From Pseudomonas sp. F(2018) (lineage in GTDB: Bacteria; Pseudomonadota; Gammaproteobacteria; Pseudomonadales; Pseudomonadaceae): a DNA stretch of 64,000 nucleotides. The stretch is from the NCBI RefSeq assembly GCF_005508865.1, contig NZ_SCOM01000001.1, positions 434,001 through 498,000 of the forward strand, written 5' to 3'. Shown here in pieces: positions 16,501-26,290 of the stretch. The notes under the pieces were generated by a model. It saw nothing but the letters and a program-made list of their open reading frames with translations, was not told the origin of the DNA and ran no database searches. The position numbers and the translations under genes were made by a program. Position 1 is the first letter of the stretch. Every line of letters starts with the position of its first letter.

Positions 16501-18372
16501 ATGCTCAACAAATATCCTCTGTGGAAGTACCTGCTGATCCTGGCTGTGCTGGCGGTCGGCTTCATCTATTCCGCACCTAATCTGTATCCGGACGACCCGG
16601 CCATCCAGATCACCGGTGCCAGCACGGCGCTGGAAATCGGCCAGGCCGACCTCGATCGCATCGGCAAGGCGCTGAATGACGGCGGCATCGCGGTCAAGTC
16701 CGCCCAGCTGGGCGCCAAGCAGGGCCAGGGTGCGCTGCTGCGTCTGACCAAGCAGGAAGACCAGCTGCCGGCCAAGGAGCTGGTGCGCAAGTTGCTCGGT
16801 GACGAGTACGTGGTCGCCCTGAACCTGGCGCCGACCACTCCGCAGTGGTTGCGCAACCTGGGCGCCGGCCCGATGAAGCTGGGTCTGGACCTGTCCGGTG
16901 GTGTGCACTTCCTGCTGGAAGTGGACATGGACAAGGCCATGGATGCGCGCATGAAGGTCTACGAGAGCGAGATCAAGAGCCTGCTGCGCAAGGACCGCGT
17001 GCGTTATCGCAGCCTGCCGCAGCAGGGTGGCGCCATCCAGCTCGGCTTCGCCGACAGCGAATCGCTGGAAAAGGCCCGCGAGCTGATCCGTGGCAGCTTC
17101 AACGATTTCGAGCAGACCACTACCGAGCGCAACGACCAGCAGGTGCTGCGTCTGGCGCTGACCGAGGCCAAGCGCGCGGAGATCCGCGAGTACTCGATCA
17201 AGCAGAACCTCACCACCGTGCGTAACCGGGTCAACGAGCTGGGTGTCGCCGAGCCGCTGGTACAGCGCCAAGGCGCCAACCGCATCGTGGTCGAGCTGCC
17301 GGGCGTGCAGGACACCGCCGAGGCCAAGCGTATTCTCGGCAAGACCGCCAACCTGGAGTTCCGTCTGCAGGCCGACGTCGACGCCGCGCGCGCCGCCACC
17401 GAGCCCTTCGAGTTCCGCGAGTCCGGTCGCCCGGCCGTGGCGCTGGAGCGCAGCCTGATCATCACCGGTGACCAGGTCACCGATGCCCAGGCCAGCTACG
17501 ACGAGAACGGCCGTCCGCAGGTGAACATCCGTCTGGATGGCCATGGCGGCGAGCTGATGAACCGCGCCACCCGTAACAACGTGGGGCGCAGCATGGCGGT
17601 GATCTTCATCGAGCAGAAGCCGCTGACCCGCTACGTCAAGCAGGTGGTCGACGGCGTCGAGAAGGAAGTGGCGGTGCCCTCCTTCAAGGAAGAGAAGAAG
17701 ATCATCAGCCTGGCGACCATCCAGTCGCCGCTGGGCAGCCAGTTCCGCATCACCGGCCTGAACGGCCAGGGTGAGTCCTCCGAGTTGGCCCTGCTGCTGC
17801 GTGCAGGTGGCCTGGCCGCGCCGATGTACTTCGCCGAAGAACGCACCATCGGTCCGAGCCTGGGTGCCGACAACATCGCCAAGGGTATCGATGCGTCGAT
17901 CTGGGGCATGATCTTCGTGTCCATCTTCATCATCGCCATCTACCGCTTCTTCGGCGTGCTGGCGACCGTGGCCCTGGGCTTCAACATGGTCCTGCTGCTG
18001 GCGCTGATGTCGGCGCTGAGCGCGACCCTGACCCTGCCGGGTATCGCCGGTATCGTGTTGACCATGGGTATGGCGGTGGACGCCAACGTGCTGATCTTCT
18101 CGCGGATACGCGAGGAAATCGCTAATGGCATGTCGGTGCAGCGCGCCATCCACGAAGGCTTCGACCGCGCCTACTCGGCGATTCTCGACGCCAACCTGAC
18201 CACTCTGCTGGTCGGCGGCATTCTCTTCGCCATGGGCAGTGGCCCGGTCAAGGGCTTCGCCGTGACCATGTCGTTGGGTATCGTCACTTCGATGTTCACC
18301 GCCATCATGGTGACCCGCGCGATGGTCAACCTGATCTTCGGCGGTCGCGACTTCAAGAAGCTGTGGATCTAA
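16501..18372 (+). CDS. secD: Protein translocase subunit SecD
   Basis: A 623-residue RND-like membrane protein that uses the proton gradient to finish protein export with SecF. One N-terminal membrane helix (about residues 10-28) precedes a large periplasmic region including GLDLSGGVHFLLEVDMDKAM, then five C-terminal helices beginning with the GMIFVSIFIIAIYRFFG stretch and containing GIVLTMGMAVDANVLIFSRIREE. Those segments are SecD signatures. It is followed by secF after 13 bases, so they form one operon with yajC. Confidence 0.98.
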   Translation: MLNKYPLWKYLLILAVLAVGFIYSAPNLYPDDPAIQITGASTALEIGQADLDRIGKALNDGGIAVKSAQLGAKQGQGALLRLTKQEDQLPAKELVRKLLGDEYVVALNLAPTTPQWLRNLGAGPMKLGLDLSGGVHFLLEVDMDKAMDARMKVYESEIKSLLRKDRVRYRSLPQQGGAIQLGFADSESLEKARELIRGSFNDFEQTTTERNDQQVLRLALTEAKRAEIREYSIKQNLTTVRNRVNELGVAEPLVQRQGANRIVVELPGVQDTAEAKRILGKTANLEFRLQADVDAARAATEPFEFRESGRPAVALERSLIITGDQVTDAQASYDENGRPQVNIRLDGHGGELMNRATRNNVGRSMAVIFIEQKPLTRYVKQVVDGVEKEVAVPSFKEEKKIISLATIQSPLGSQFRITGLNGQGESSELALLLRAGGLAAPMYFAEERTIGPSLGADNIAKGIDASIWGMIFVSIFIIAIYRFFGVLATVALGFNMVLLLALMSALSATLTLPGIAGIVLTMGMAVDANVLIFSRIREEIANGMSVQRAIHEGFDRAYSAILDANLTTLLVGGILFAMGSGPVKGFAVTMSLGIVTSMFTAIMVTRAMVNLIFGGRDFKKLWI

Positions 18373-18385
18373 GGGGCAGCCAGTC

Positions 18386-19300
18386 ATGAAAATCGGAACT
18401 ATCAACTTCATGGGCATACGCAATTTCGCGTTTGCCCTGACCATGATCCTGACCCTTATCGCCCTCGGTAGCTGGTTCTTCAAGGGGCTCAACTTCGGTC
18501 TCGACTTCACCGGCGGCAGCCAGATCGAGCTGAGTTACGACAAGCCGGCCGACCTCGGCCAGGTGCGCGAGCAGCTGGCGGCGGCCGGCTATGCCGACGC
18601 CGTGGTGCAGAACTTCGGCGCCACCACCGATGTGGTGGTGCGCCTGCAGGGTGATGACCCGCAGCTCGGCAACAAGGTGGCCTCCGTGCTGCAGGCGGCC
18701 AGCGGCGGCAACTCGCTGCAGGTGAAGAAGGTCGAGTATGTCGGCCCGGCCGTGGGCGAGGAGCTGCGCGACCAGGGCGGCCTGGGCATGCTGCTGGCTC
18801 TCGGCGGCATCCTGATCTACGTGGCCTTCCGCTTCCAGTGGAAGTTCGCCGTGGGCGCCATCGCCTCGCTGGTGCACGACGTGGTCGTGACCATGGGCAT
18901 CCTGTCGTTCTTCCAGATCACCTTCGACCTGACGGTGCTGGCGGCGGTGCTGGCGATCATCGGCTACTCGCTGAACGACACCATCGTGGTGTTCGACCGG
19001 GTGCGTGAGAACTTCCGCGTGCTGCGCAAGGCGAACTTGATCGAGAACATCAACATCTCGACCACCCAGACCCTGCTGCGCACCATCGCCACCTCGGTTT
19101 CCACCCTGCTGGCGATCATCGCCTTGCTGGTGTTCGCCGGTGACAACCTGTGGGGCTTCTCCATCGCCCTGTTCGTCGGTGTGCTGGCCGGTACCTACTC
19201 GTCGATCTATATCGCCAACGTGGTACTGATCTGGCTGAACCTGACCAGCGAGGACCTGATTCCGCCGGCGGTCAGCGAGGAAGTCGACGAGCGTCCCTGA
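18386..19300 (+). CDS. secF: Protein translocase subunit SecF
   Basis: A 304-residue partner of SecD with six membrane helices. Family motifs visible are FGLDFTGGSQIELSY near residue 33, ALGGILIYVAFRFQWKFAVGAI, and SLNDTIVVFDRVREN. AAGGGG lies about 10 bases before the ATG. A terminator follows at 19320-19351, ending the sec operon. Confidence 0.98.
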   Translation: MKIGTINFMGIRNFAFALTMILTLIALGSWFFKGLNFGLDFTGGSQIELSYDKPADLGQVREQLAAAGYADAVVQNFGATTDVVVRLQGDDPQLGNKVASVLQAASGGNSLQVKKVEYVGPAVGEELRDQGGLGMLLALGGILIYVAFRFQWKFAVGAIASLVHDVVVTMGILSFFQITFDLTVLAAVLAIIGYSLNDTIVVFDRVRENFRVLRKANLIENINISTTQTLLRTIATSVSTLLAIIALLVFAGDNLWGFSIALFVGVLAGTYSSIYIANVVLIWLNLTSEDLIPPAVSEEVDERP

Positions 19301-19319
19301 GTCGTTTCTACGATTGCCC

Positions 19320-19351
19320 GAAGCCCGGCCCAGCGCCGGGCTTCGTGTTTT
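19320..19351 (+). terminator. Rho-independent terminator after secF
   Basis: GAAGCCCGGC and GCCGGGCTTC form a 10-bp stem with a 5-base loop, followed by GTGTTTT. Confidence 0.8.
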
Positions 19352-19476
19352 GGCGGTGTGCGTTTCGTCGCAGTTCTCGCTACGCTGACCAGCGAAGCGG
19401 GAACTCGCTCAGCCTGGCCTGATCCAAGGCAGGGAATAGGGCGTGAATGCCCGGCAACTGAAGTCTGGAGGACCCC

Positions 19477-20025
19477 ATGAACAAGTCGATGATCGTAGGT
19501 GCAGTATTGGGCGCGGTGGGTGTCACTGCCGGTGGCGCTGTAGCCACCTACAGCCTGGTAGGCGGTCCTCTGTATGCCGAGGTGCTGGCCGTGCAGCCGA
19601 TCAAAGAGACCATCAAGACGCCGCGCGAGGTCTGCAAGGACGTGGCGGTGACTCGTCAGGCGCCGGTCAAGGATCAGCATCAGATCGCCGGTACCGTGCT
19701 CGGCGCCGTTGCTGGTGGCCTGCTGGGCAATCAGGTGGGTGGCGGCAACGGCAAGAAGATCGCCACTGTGGCCGGCGCCGTCGGCGGTGGCTATGCCGGC
19801 AACAAGGTGCAGGAGGGCATGCAGGAGCGTGACACCTACACCACCACCGAGACCCGCTGCAACACCGTGACCGACACCAGCGAGAAGCTGGTGGGCTACG
19901 ACGTGAAGTATCAGCTGGACGGCAAGATCGGTCAGGTGCGCATGGACCGCGATCCGGGCAGCCAGATTCCGGTCAACAAGGATGGCCAGCTGGTGCTGGT
20001 GCAGCAATCGCAAGTCGCCCAGTAA
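19477..20025 (+). CDS. Glycine-zipper 2TM-domain envelope protein
   Basis: A 182-residue exported or membrane protein. An N-terminal hydrophobic segment (VGAVLGAVGVTAGGAVATY) is followed by the glycine-zipper region typical of the 17-kDa surface-antigen-like family (AGTVLGAVAGGLLGNQVGGGNGKK and VAGAVGGGYAGNKVQEGMQ). Two cysteines (CKD and ETRCNTV) flank the zipper. Such proteins insert in membranes or the periplasm; the function is unknown. It has its own terminator. Its place just after secF matches PA3819 in P. aeruginosa by memory. Confidence 0.85.
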   Translation: MNKSMIVGAVLGAVGVTAGGAVATYSLVGGPLYAEVLAVQPIKETIKTPREVCKDVAVTRQAPVKDQHQIAGTVLGAVAGGLLGNQVGGGNGKKIATVAGAVGGGYAGNKVQEGMQERDTYTTTETRCNTVTDTSEKLVGYDVKYQLDGKIGQVRMDRDPGSQIPVNKDGQLVLVQQSQVAQ

Positions 20026-20037
20026 GCGCGACCCGAA

Positions 20038-20068
20038 ACAAAAAAGCCGCCTTATGGGCGGCTTTTTT
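20038..20068. terminator. Bidirectional terminator between the glycine-zipper gene and rhlB
   Basis: A-tract, then GCCGCC (20046-20051), a 5-base loop, GGCGGC (20057-20062) and six T. The A and T tracts make it usable in both directions for the two convergent genes. Confidence 0.9.
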
Positions 20069-20155
20069 CAGGCAAGTGCTTCGTCTGAGGCTGCTACCTC
20101 TCTCTGGAGCATAAGTCGCGCTAGGGTTGTAGTGAGTAGGAGTGCTCCGGCTCGG

Positions 20156-21583
20156 CTAAACGTGCTTGCGCGGCACCGGCTTGAGCAGTTCTTCCGGCGG
20201 CATCTCGCAGGTGATCTTGCGCCCGAGCAGCTCTTCGATCGGCGGCAGGGCGAAGGCGTCGTCTTCGCCGGCGAAGCTGATCGAGGTGCCGCTGGCGCCG
20301 GCGCGGCCGGTACGGCCGATGCGGTGCACGTAGTCGTCCGGCACTTCCGGCAGGGTGAAGTTGATCACGTGGCTGATGCCGTCGACGTGGATGCCGCGGC
20401 CGGCGACGTCGGTGGCGACCATCACGCGGATCTTGCCTTCGCGGAAGCCTTCCAGGGTCTTGATCCGCTTGTGTTGCGGCACGTCGCCGGACATCTGCGC
20501 GGCGCTGACGCCGTCGCGGATCAGCTTCTCCTCGATGCGGCGCACCTCGTCGCGGCGGTTGGCGAACACCATCACCCGCTGCCAGTCGTTCTGCGTCACC
20601 AGGTTGTACAGCAGCTTGTACTTGTCCTTGCTGGACACGGCGTAGACGTGCTGCTCGACGGTGTCGCTGGCGACGTTCTCCGGCTCGATCTCGACGATGG
20701 CCGGGTTCACCGTCCATTGGCGGGCCAGGTTCATCACGTCCTCGGTGAAGGTGGCGGAGAACAGCAGTGTCTGGCGATCGCCCTTCATCGGGGTCTGGCG
20801 GATGATCTGGCGTACCTGCGGGATGAAGCCCATGTCGAGCATGCGGTCGGCTTCGTCCAGCACCATCACCTCGACCATGTCCAGGTGCACTTCGCCGCGT
20901 TGGTTGAAGTCCAGCAGGCGGCCCGGGGTGGCGACCAGGATGTCGCAGTAGCGCGACTCCAGCTGCTTGAGCTGCTTGTCGAAGTCCATGCCGCCGACGA
21001 ACTGCATGACGTTGAGGCCGGTGTACTTGGTCAGGGCCTCGGCGTCCTTGGCGATCTGCACCACCAGCTCGCGGGTCGGCGCGATGATCAGCGCGCGCGG
21101 CTCACCCATGTAGCGCTCTTTCGGCACCTGGGTCTGCAACAGCTGGGTGATGGTGGAGATGAGGAAGGCGGCGGTCTTGCCGGTGCCGGTCTGGGCGCGG
21201 CCGATGGCGTCCTTACCCTTGAGGGTGTGGCCGAGGACCTGGGCCTGGATCGGTGTGCAGTAGGGGAAGCCCAGGTCGTGGATGGCGTGCATCAGCTCCG
21301 GCGCCAGGCGGAAATCGTGGAAGCGGGTCTTGCCTTCCTGCGGCTCGACCACGAAGTCTTCCAGCTTCCATTTATCTACCGGTTTGGCCGGGCGCTCGCG
21401 TCGCGGCTTGTCGGCGCGCGGCTTCTTGGCTTCGCGCGGCGCTTTGGCTTCGGCATCCGCCTGTGGTTGCGTGTTGCGCGGGGCGCTCGGTTTGGCGGGG
21501 GCGCTGGGAGTGCTGGCGGGAGTGACGCTGGCGGGCTGTTCGGCTTCGCCCTTGCTGAAAATTTTCTTGAGTGCTTTGAGCAC
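20156..21583 (-). CDS. rhlB: DEAD-box ATP-dependent RNA helicase RhlB
   Basis: A 475-residue DEAD-box helicase, the RNase E-associated type. Ordered motifs: Q motif ([24 protein letters not shown]), I AQTGTGKT, Ia [14 protein letters not shown] ([13 protein letters not shown]), [30 protein letters not shown]. An N-terminal about 80-residue Lys/Arg/Pro/Ala-rich low-complexity tail precedes the core. I take GTG at 21583 as start (VLKALKKIF, the usual RhlB N-terminus, with GAGA upstream); an ATG 16 codons upstream at 21631 is the alternative. It unwinds RNA during degradation. Confidence 0.9.
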   Translation of the reverse strand: MLKALKKIFSKGEAEQPASVTPASTPSAPAKPSAPRNTQPQADAEAKAPREAKKPRADKPRRERPAKPVDKWKLEDFVVEPQEGKTRFHDFRLAPELMHAIHDLGFPYCTPIQAQVLGHTLKGKDAIGRAQTGTGKTAAFLISTITQLLQTQVPKERYMGEPRALIIAPTRELVVQIAKDAEALTKYTGLNVMQFVGGMDFDKQLKQLESRYCDILVATPGRLLDFNQRGEVHLDMVEVMVLDEADRMLDMGFIPQVRQIIRQTPMKGDRQTLLFSATFTEDVMNLARQWTVNPAIVEIEPENVASDTVEQHVYAVSSKDKYKLLYNLVTQNDWQRVMVFANRRDEVRRIEEKLIRDGVSAAQMSGDVPQHKRIKTLEGFREGKIRVMVATDVAGRGIHVDGISHVINFTLPEVPDDYVHRIGRTGRAGASGTSISFAGEDDAFALPPIEELLGRKITCEMPPEELLKPVPRKHV

Positions 21584-21633
21584 GGCCGTCTCGTATTGGT
21601 CAAGGAATGAACGGTCGCCAGTGTAAAGCAAGA

Positions 21634-21662
21634 AGCCCGCGCGGCGAAATGCTGCGCGGGCT
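21634..21662 (-). terminator. Terminator of the dipeptidase gene
   Basis: On the minus strand AGCCCGCGC and GCGCGGGCT form a strong GC stem, followed by TCTTGCTTT. It ends the dipeptidase transcript just before rhlB on the same strand. Confidence 0.75.
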
Positions 21663-21670
21663 GCGGCCGG

Positions 21671-22831
21671 TCAATCGGGCAGGTTGGCCAGCAGCAGGTC
21701 ACGCACGTTGCCGCCCATGATCGCGGCGATATCGGCATCACTGAAGCCGGCGCGCTGCAGGCCCTCGGTGATCTGCGCCAGGCCGGTGCTGTCGAAGGGC
21801 GCGTGCACCGTGCCGTTGAAGTCCGAACCCAGTGCCACGTGGGCGACCCCGACCTTGTCTGCGGTGTAGCGGATGGCGCGGATGATGGCGCCGACCGAGG
21901 TCTCGCAGACGGCGGCGTCCCAGTAGCCGATGCCGATCACACCACCGTTGGCGGCGATGCGTTGCAGGTGGTCATCGGTGAGGTTGCGCGGGCCGGGGCA
22001 GGTGCCGGCGACGCCAGTGTGGGAGACCAGCACGGGGCGCTTGGCGATGGCCAGCACGTCGTCGATCAGCGACTTGGACGCGTGGGCCAGGTCGACCAGC
22101 ATGCGCTTCTCTTCCAGGCGGGTGATCACCTGGCGACCCAGCGGGGTCAGGCCACCCTTGTCCAGGCCGTGGGCCGAGCCGCCGACCTCGTTGTCGAAGA
22201 AGTGAGTCAGACCGGCGATGCGGAAACCGGCGTCGTACAGGACGTCAATGTTCTCCAGCTTGCCCTCGATAGGCTGCAGGCCCTCGGTGGCCAGTACGGT
22301 GGCCAGGCGCTGCGGGCCGCGCTGCCAGGCCTGCAGGTAGGCGGCCAGCTCGCTGCGGGTATGGATCAGCACCATCCGGCCCTCGCTGGCGGCGGCTGCC
22401 TGTTTCAGCTTGTCGGCCTGGTAAAGGGCACGGGCCAGCAGGCTGCTCCAGGTTTCCCGTGGCCAGCGCTGGGCCATGGCCAGCAGGGTGATGTTGTCGC
22501 TGTCGGCGCCGTTGCTCTCGTAGTTGATGCCACGCGGGGTCTTGGTGACGGTGGAGAACACCTGCAGGCCGACGCGGCCTTCGAGCAGGCGCGGCAGGTC
22601 CGAATGGCCGTAGTCGTGGCGCTCCAGCAGGTCGCGCTGCCAGAGCAGGGCGTCGTCGTGCAGGTCGGCGACGAACAGGGTCTGGTGCAGCTTTTCAGCA
22701 GAGTCGCTGGCGGGGTAGGGCGCGGGCGTGGCCACGCTGTTCGCCTGGCGGTCGAGCAGGGTGGGGATGGTGAAGAAGATTCCCGCGCCAACCGGCACGA
22801 GGATCAGCAGGGTGAGCAGTAGCTTGCGCAT
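21671..22831 (-). CDS. Membrane dipeptidase (peptidase M19, renal dipeptidase family)
   Basis: A 386-residue zinc dipeptidase. An N-terminal hydrophobic signal/anchor (KLLLTLLILVPVGAGIFFTIP) puts it in the periplasm or on the inner membrane. M19 motifs: VADLHDDALLW (first metal-binding His/Asp), RIAGLTHFFDNEVGGSAHG, VDLAHASK, VLVSHTGV and VALGSDFNGTV. Family members cleave dipeptides including D-residue substrates. I start at 22831 (MRKLLL); MLGCP five codons upstream is also possible. The open frame continues far upstream without family features. Confidence 0.9.
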   Translation of the reverse strand: MRKLLLTLLILVPVGAGIFFTIPTLLDRQANSVATPAPYPASDSAEKLHQTLFVADLHDDALLWQRDLLERHDYGHSDLPRLLEGRVGLQVFSTVTKTPRGINYESNGADSDNITLLAMAQRWPRETWSSLLARALYQADKLKQAAAASEGRMVLIHTRSELAAYLQAWQRGPQRLATVLATEGLQPIEGKLENIDVLYDAGFRIAGLTHFFDNEVGGSAHGLDKGGLTPLGRQVITRLEEKRMLVDLAHASKSLIDDVLAIAKRPVLVSHTGVAGTCPGPRNLTDDHLQRIAANGGVIGIGYWDAAVCETSVGAIIRAIRYTADKVGVAHVALGSDFNGTVHAPFDSTGLAQITEGLQRAGFSDADIAAIMGGNVRDLLLANLPD

Positions 22832-22932
22832 GGGGCATCCGAGCATTGTTGTTATGCGCCAGACTCTAACAAGGCGCGCCGGCAGCTGGCGATGGGCTGA
22901 CGTTTTTGCTGGGCGATTTGGCGGGAGCCTGC

Positions 22933-23871
22933 TCAGCCGAACAGGCGATTGCGGCCCTGCTGCTTGGCCTTGTACAGGGCCGCGTCGGCGCGCGCGATCA
23001 GGCTTTCCAGGCCGTCTTTGTCCTGCATCTGGGCCATGCCGATGGACACCGTGACGCCCGGCAGTATGCCTACCGGCGAGTAGAACGAGCTGATCTGCTC
23101 CAGGCTCTGGCGCAGGCGCTCGCCGATGGTGCGCGATTCGTCGGCATCCAGCTCCGGCAGGAGGATGACGAACTCCTCGCCGCCATAACGCACCATGCTG
23201 TCCTTCGGTCGCAACTGGTTGCGCAGGGTATGCGCCACCAGGCACAGGGCGTAGTCGCCGGCCAGGTGGCCATGCTGGTCGTTGTAGGCCTTGAAGTGGT
23301 CGACATCGAGCATGAGCATGCTCATCGGCTGGTGGCTGAAGGCGCAGCGGGTGCTTTCGCGTTCGAACACGTGCTCCAGCCAGCGGCGGTTGAAGCAGCC
23401 GGTGAGGATGTCGACGTTGGCGTTCTGCTCGCTGTCGAGAATGATCCGGTTGCCCTTGCGCACCCGGTCGCAGAGCAGTTCCAGCAGGTTCTGCATCAGT
23501 TCCGGCGACTGGTCGAACAGCTTGATCAGCGACTCGCGATGCAGGCGCAGGACCAGCGAGGGCTGGGTGGCCACCACATAGGCGGAAGGGCGGTCGTTGT
23601 CGATGAAGCTGATTTCGCCGGCGCAATCGCCCGGGGTCAGGGTGCTGACGGGCTGGTTGTCGAGGGAGCCGAGATAGACCTTCAGCTCGCCCTCGAGCAG
23701 CAGATAGAGGTGCTGGTTGCGGTTGAAGGGCGACAGCAGAATCTCGCTGGCCTCCAACTCGCAGGCGCGAAATTCCTGTAGCAGCTGTTGCAGGCTGCTG
23801 GCGGCGACGTTCTGGAACAGTCGCAATTGGCTGATCTGCTGGAGATCCTGCTGCCAGTTGGCATTTTTCAT
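22933..23871 (-). CDS. Diguanylate cyclase with N-terminal cyclic-nucleotide-binding domain
   Basis: A 312-residue soluble protein. Residues about 15-125 form a cNMP-binding-like domain (LYLLLEGELKVYLG, TLTPGDCAGEISFIDNDRPSAYVVA), and residues about 150-312 a GGDEF domain that makes c-di-GMP. The active site is GGEEF (230-234) and the inhibitory I-site RPKD sits five residues upstream (221-224), so it should be active and product-inhibited. The phosphate-binding cassette lacks the canonical RxA arginine pattern (GEISFIDNDRPSA), so ligand binding is uncertain. The start is the first Met with family-like sequence (MKNANWQQ); a GTG 24 codons upstream is possible and no clear ribosome site settles it. 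Confidence 0.87.
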   Translation of the reverse strand: MKNANWQQDLQQISQLRLFQNVAASSLQQLLQEFRACELEASEILLSPFNRNQHLYLLLEGELKVYLGSLDNQPVSTLTPGDCAGEISFIDNDRPSAYVVATQPSLVLRLHRESLIKLFDQSPELMQNLLELLCDRVRKGNRIILDSEQNANVDILTGCFNRRWLEHVFERESTRCAFSHQPMSMLMLDVDHFKAYNDQHGHLAGDYALCLVAHTLRNQLRPKDSMVRYGGEEFVILLPELDADESRTIGERLRQSLEQISSFYSPVGILPGVTVSIGMAQMQDKDGLESLIARADAALYKAKQQGRNRLFG

Positions 23872-24110
23872 CGCGAGAATGAATAACCTGTCTGGCTGCT
23901 GCGGGTGGGCATCGCTAAACACTCCCTGTCGTAGGGCGAACACCTATGAGCGACCTTATGCTCCGCAATATTACCTACGCAATGCTCGGACTAGAGCGGT
24001 CCGACCAGCGGTCGCAAGCGATGGACGGGGTTAACCCGCCCGCCGGCTGCTTGACCTTTCGACACATACTTAGCGAGTTGCCGGAGCATCTCGACGGAGC
24101 CTTGACGCGT
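23872..24110. other. Intergenic region, 239 bases, without a supported gene
   Basis: This stretch lies between the diguanylate cyclase start and the carboxylesterase stop. Its base composition is less GC-rich than the neighbours. It contains a palindrome GGGTTAACCC near 24030 and a pair of CGCAAT repeats near 23964-23983. An ATG-initiated frame at 23946 has no ribosome site, no recognisable product and runs antisense into the carboxylesterase. Probably promoter/leader for the cyclase. Confidence 0.4.
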
Positions 24111-25164
<1,054 letters not shown>

Positions 25165-26193
25165 ATGAAGATGGTGAAATCCACCCTGGCAGTACTGACC
25201 ACGGCTGCGGTGCTCGGTGTGAGCGGTTTCGCTCATGCAGGTGCGACCCTGGATGCGGTGAAGAAGAAAGGCTACGTGCAGTGCGGTATCAGCGATGGTT
25301 TGCCCGGTTTCTCCTATGCCGACGCCAAGGGTAACTACCTGGGTATCGACGTGGACATCTGCCGTGCCGTGGCTGCCGCCGTATTCGGTGACGCCTCCAA
25401 AGTGAAATTCAGCCCGCTGACCGCCAAGGAGCGCTTCACCGCGCTGCAATCCGGCGAAGTCGACGTGCTGTCGCGCAACACCACCTGGACCAGCTCGCGT
25501 GATGCGGCCATGGGCCTGAACTTCACCGGCGTGACCTACTACGACGGTCAAGGCTTCCTGGTGAACAAGAAGCTAGGCGTTTCCAGCGCCAAGGAACTGG
25601 ACGGCGCCACCGTGTGCATCCAGGCCGGTACCACCACCGAGCTGAACCTGGCCGACTACTTCCGCGCCAATGGCCTGAAGTACACCCCCATCACCTATGA
25701 CACCTCCGACGAGAGCGCCAAGTCGCTGGAATCCGGTCGTTGCGACGTGCTGACCTCTGACCAGTCCCAGCTGTACGCCCAGCGCATCAAGCTGGCCGCG
25801 CCGGACGACTATGTCGTACTGCCGGAAGTGATCTCCAAGGAGCCGCTCGGCCCGTCCGTACGTCAGGGTGACGAGGAGTGGTTCGACATCGTGCGCTGGA
25901 GCCTGTACGCACAGCTCAACGCCGAGGAACTGGGCGTGACTTCCGCCAACGTGGAAGAAATGGCCAAGTCCACCAAGAACCCGGACATCGCTCGCCTGCT
26001 GGGTGCAGAGGGTGATTTCGGCAAGGATCTGAAACTGCCGAAGGACTGGGCCGTGCAGATCGTCAAGCAAGTCGGTAACTACGCCGAAATCTTCGATCGC
26101 AACGTCGGTGCCGGCAGCGAGCTGAAGATCGAGCGTGGTCTCAATGCCCTGTGGAACAAGGGTGGCATGCAGTACGCACCGCCGGTGCGCTGA
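25165..26193 (+). CDS. aapJ: General L-amino-acid ABC transporter, periplasmic binding protein AapJ
   Basis: A 342-residue periplasmic binding protein that delivers amino acids to AapQM. The signal peptide ends FAHAG around residue 28. The mature part begins TLDAVKKKGYVQCGISDGLPGFSYADAKGNYLGIDVDICRA, the family 3 signature, and contains DVLSRNTTWTSSRDAAMG and GRCDVLTSDQSQLYAQR. GGAGGT lies 4 bases before the ATG at 25165; a second ATG at 25171 is an alternative. It is first in the aapJQMP operon and its stop is followed by two strong hairpins. Confidence 0.93.
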   Translation: MKMVKSTLAVLTTAAVLGVSGFAHAGATLDAVKKKGYVQCGISDGLPGFSYADAKGNYLGIDVDICRAVAAAVFGDASKVKFSPLTAKERFTALQSGEVDVLSRNTTWTSSRDAAMGLNFTGVTYYDGQGFLVNKKLGVSSAKELDGATVCIQAGTTTELNLADYFRANGLKYTPITYDTSDESAKSLESGRCDVLTSDQSQLYAQRIKLAAPDDYVVLPEVISKEPLGPSVRQGDEEWFDIVRWSLYAQLNAEELGVTSANVEEMAKSTKNPDIARLLGAEGDFGKDLKLPKDWAVQIVKQVGNYAEIFDRNVGAGSELKIERGLNALWNKGGMQYAPPVR

Positions 26194-26202
26194 TCCCCTT
26201 TG

Positions 26203-26274
26203 CCATCGCCCCTTCGTGGGGCGATGGTGTTCCTGATTTCGTGAACTCCGCGCCGCAATCCACGGGCGCGGAGT
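26203..26274 (+). other. Two tandem stem-loops between aapJ and aapQ
   Basis: CCATCGCCCC/GGGGCGATGG (26203-26227, loop TTCGT) and ACTCCGCGCC/GGCGCGGAGT (26245-26274) each form perfect 10-bp stems. Neither has a proper T-run. Such hairpins after a binding-protein gene usually protect its mRNA 3' end and lower expression of the permease genes. Confidence 0.7.
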
Positions 26275-26290
26275 TTCTATGAGGGCCGTT

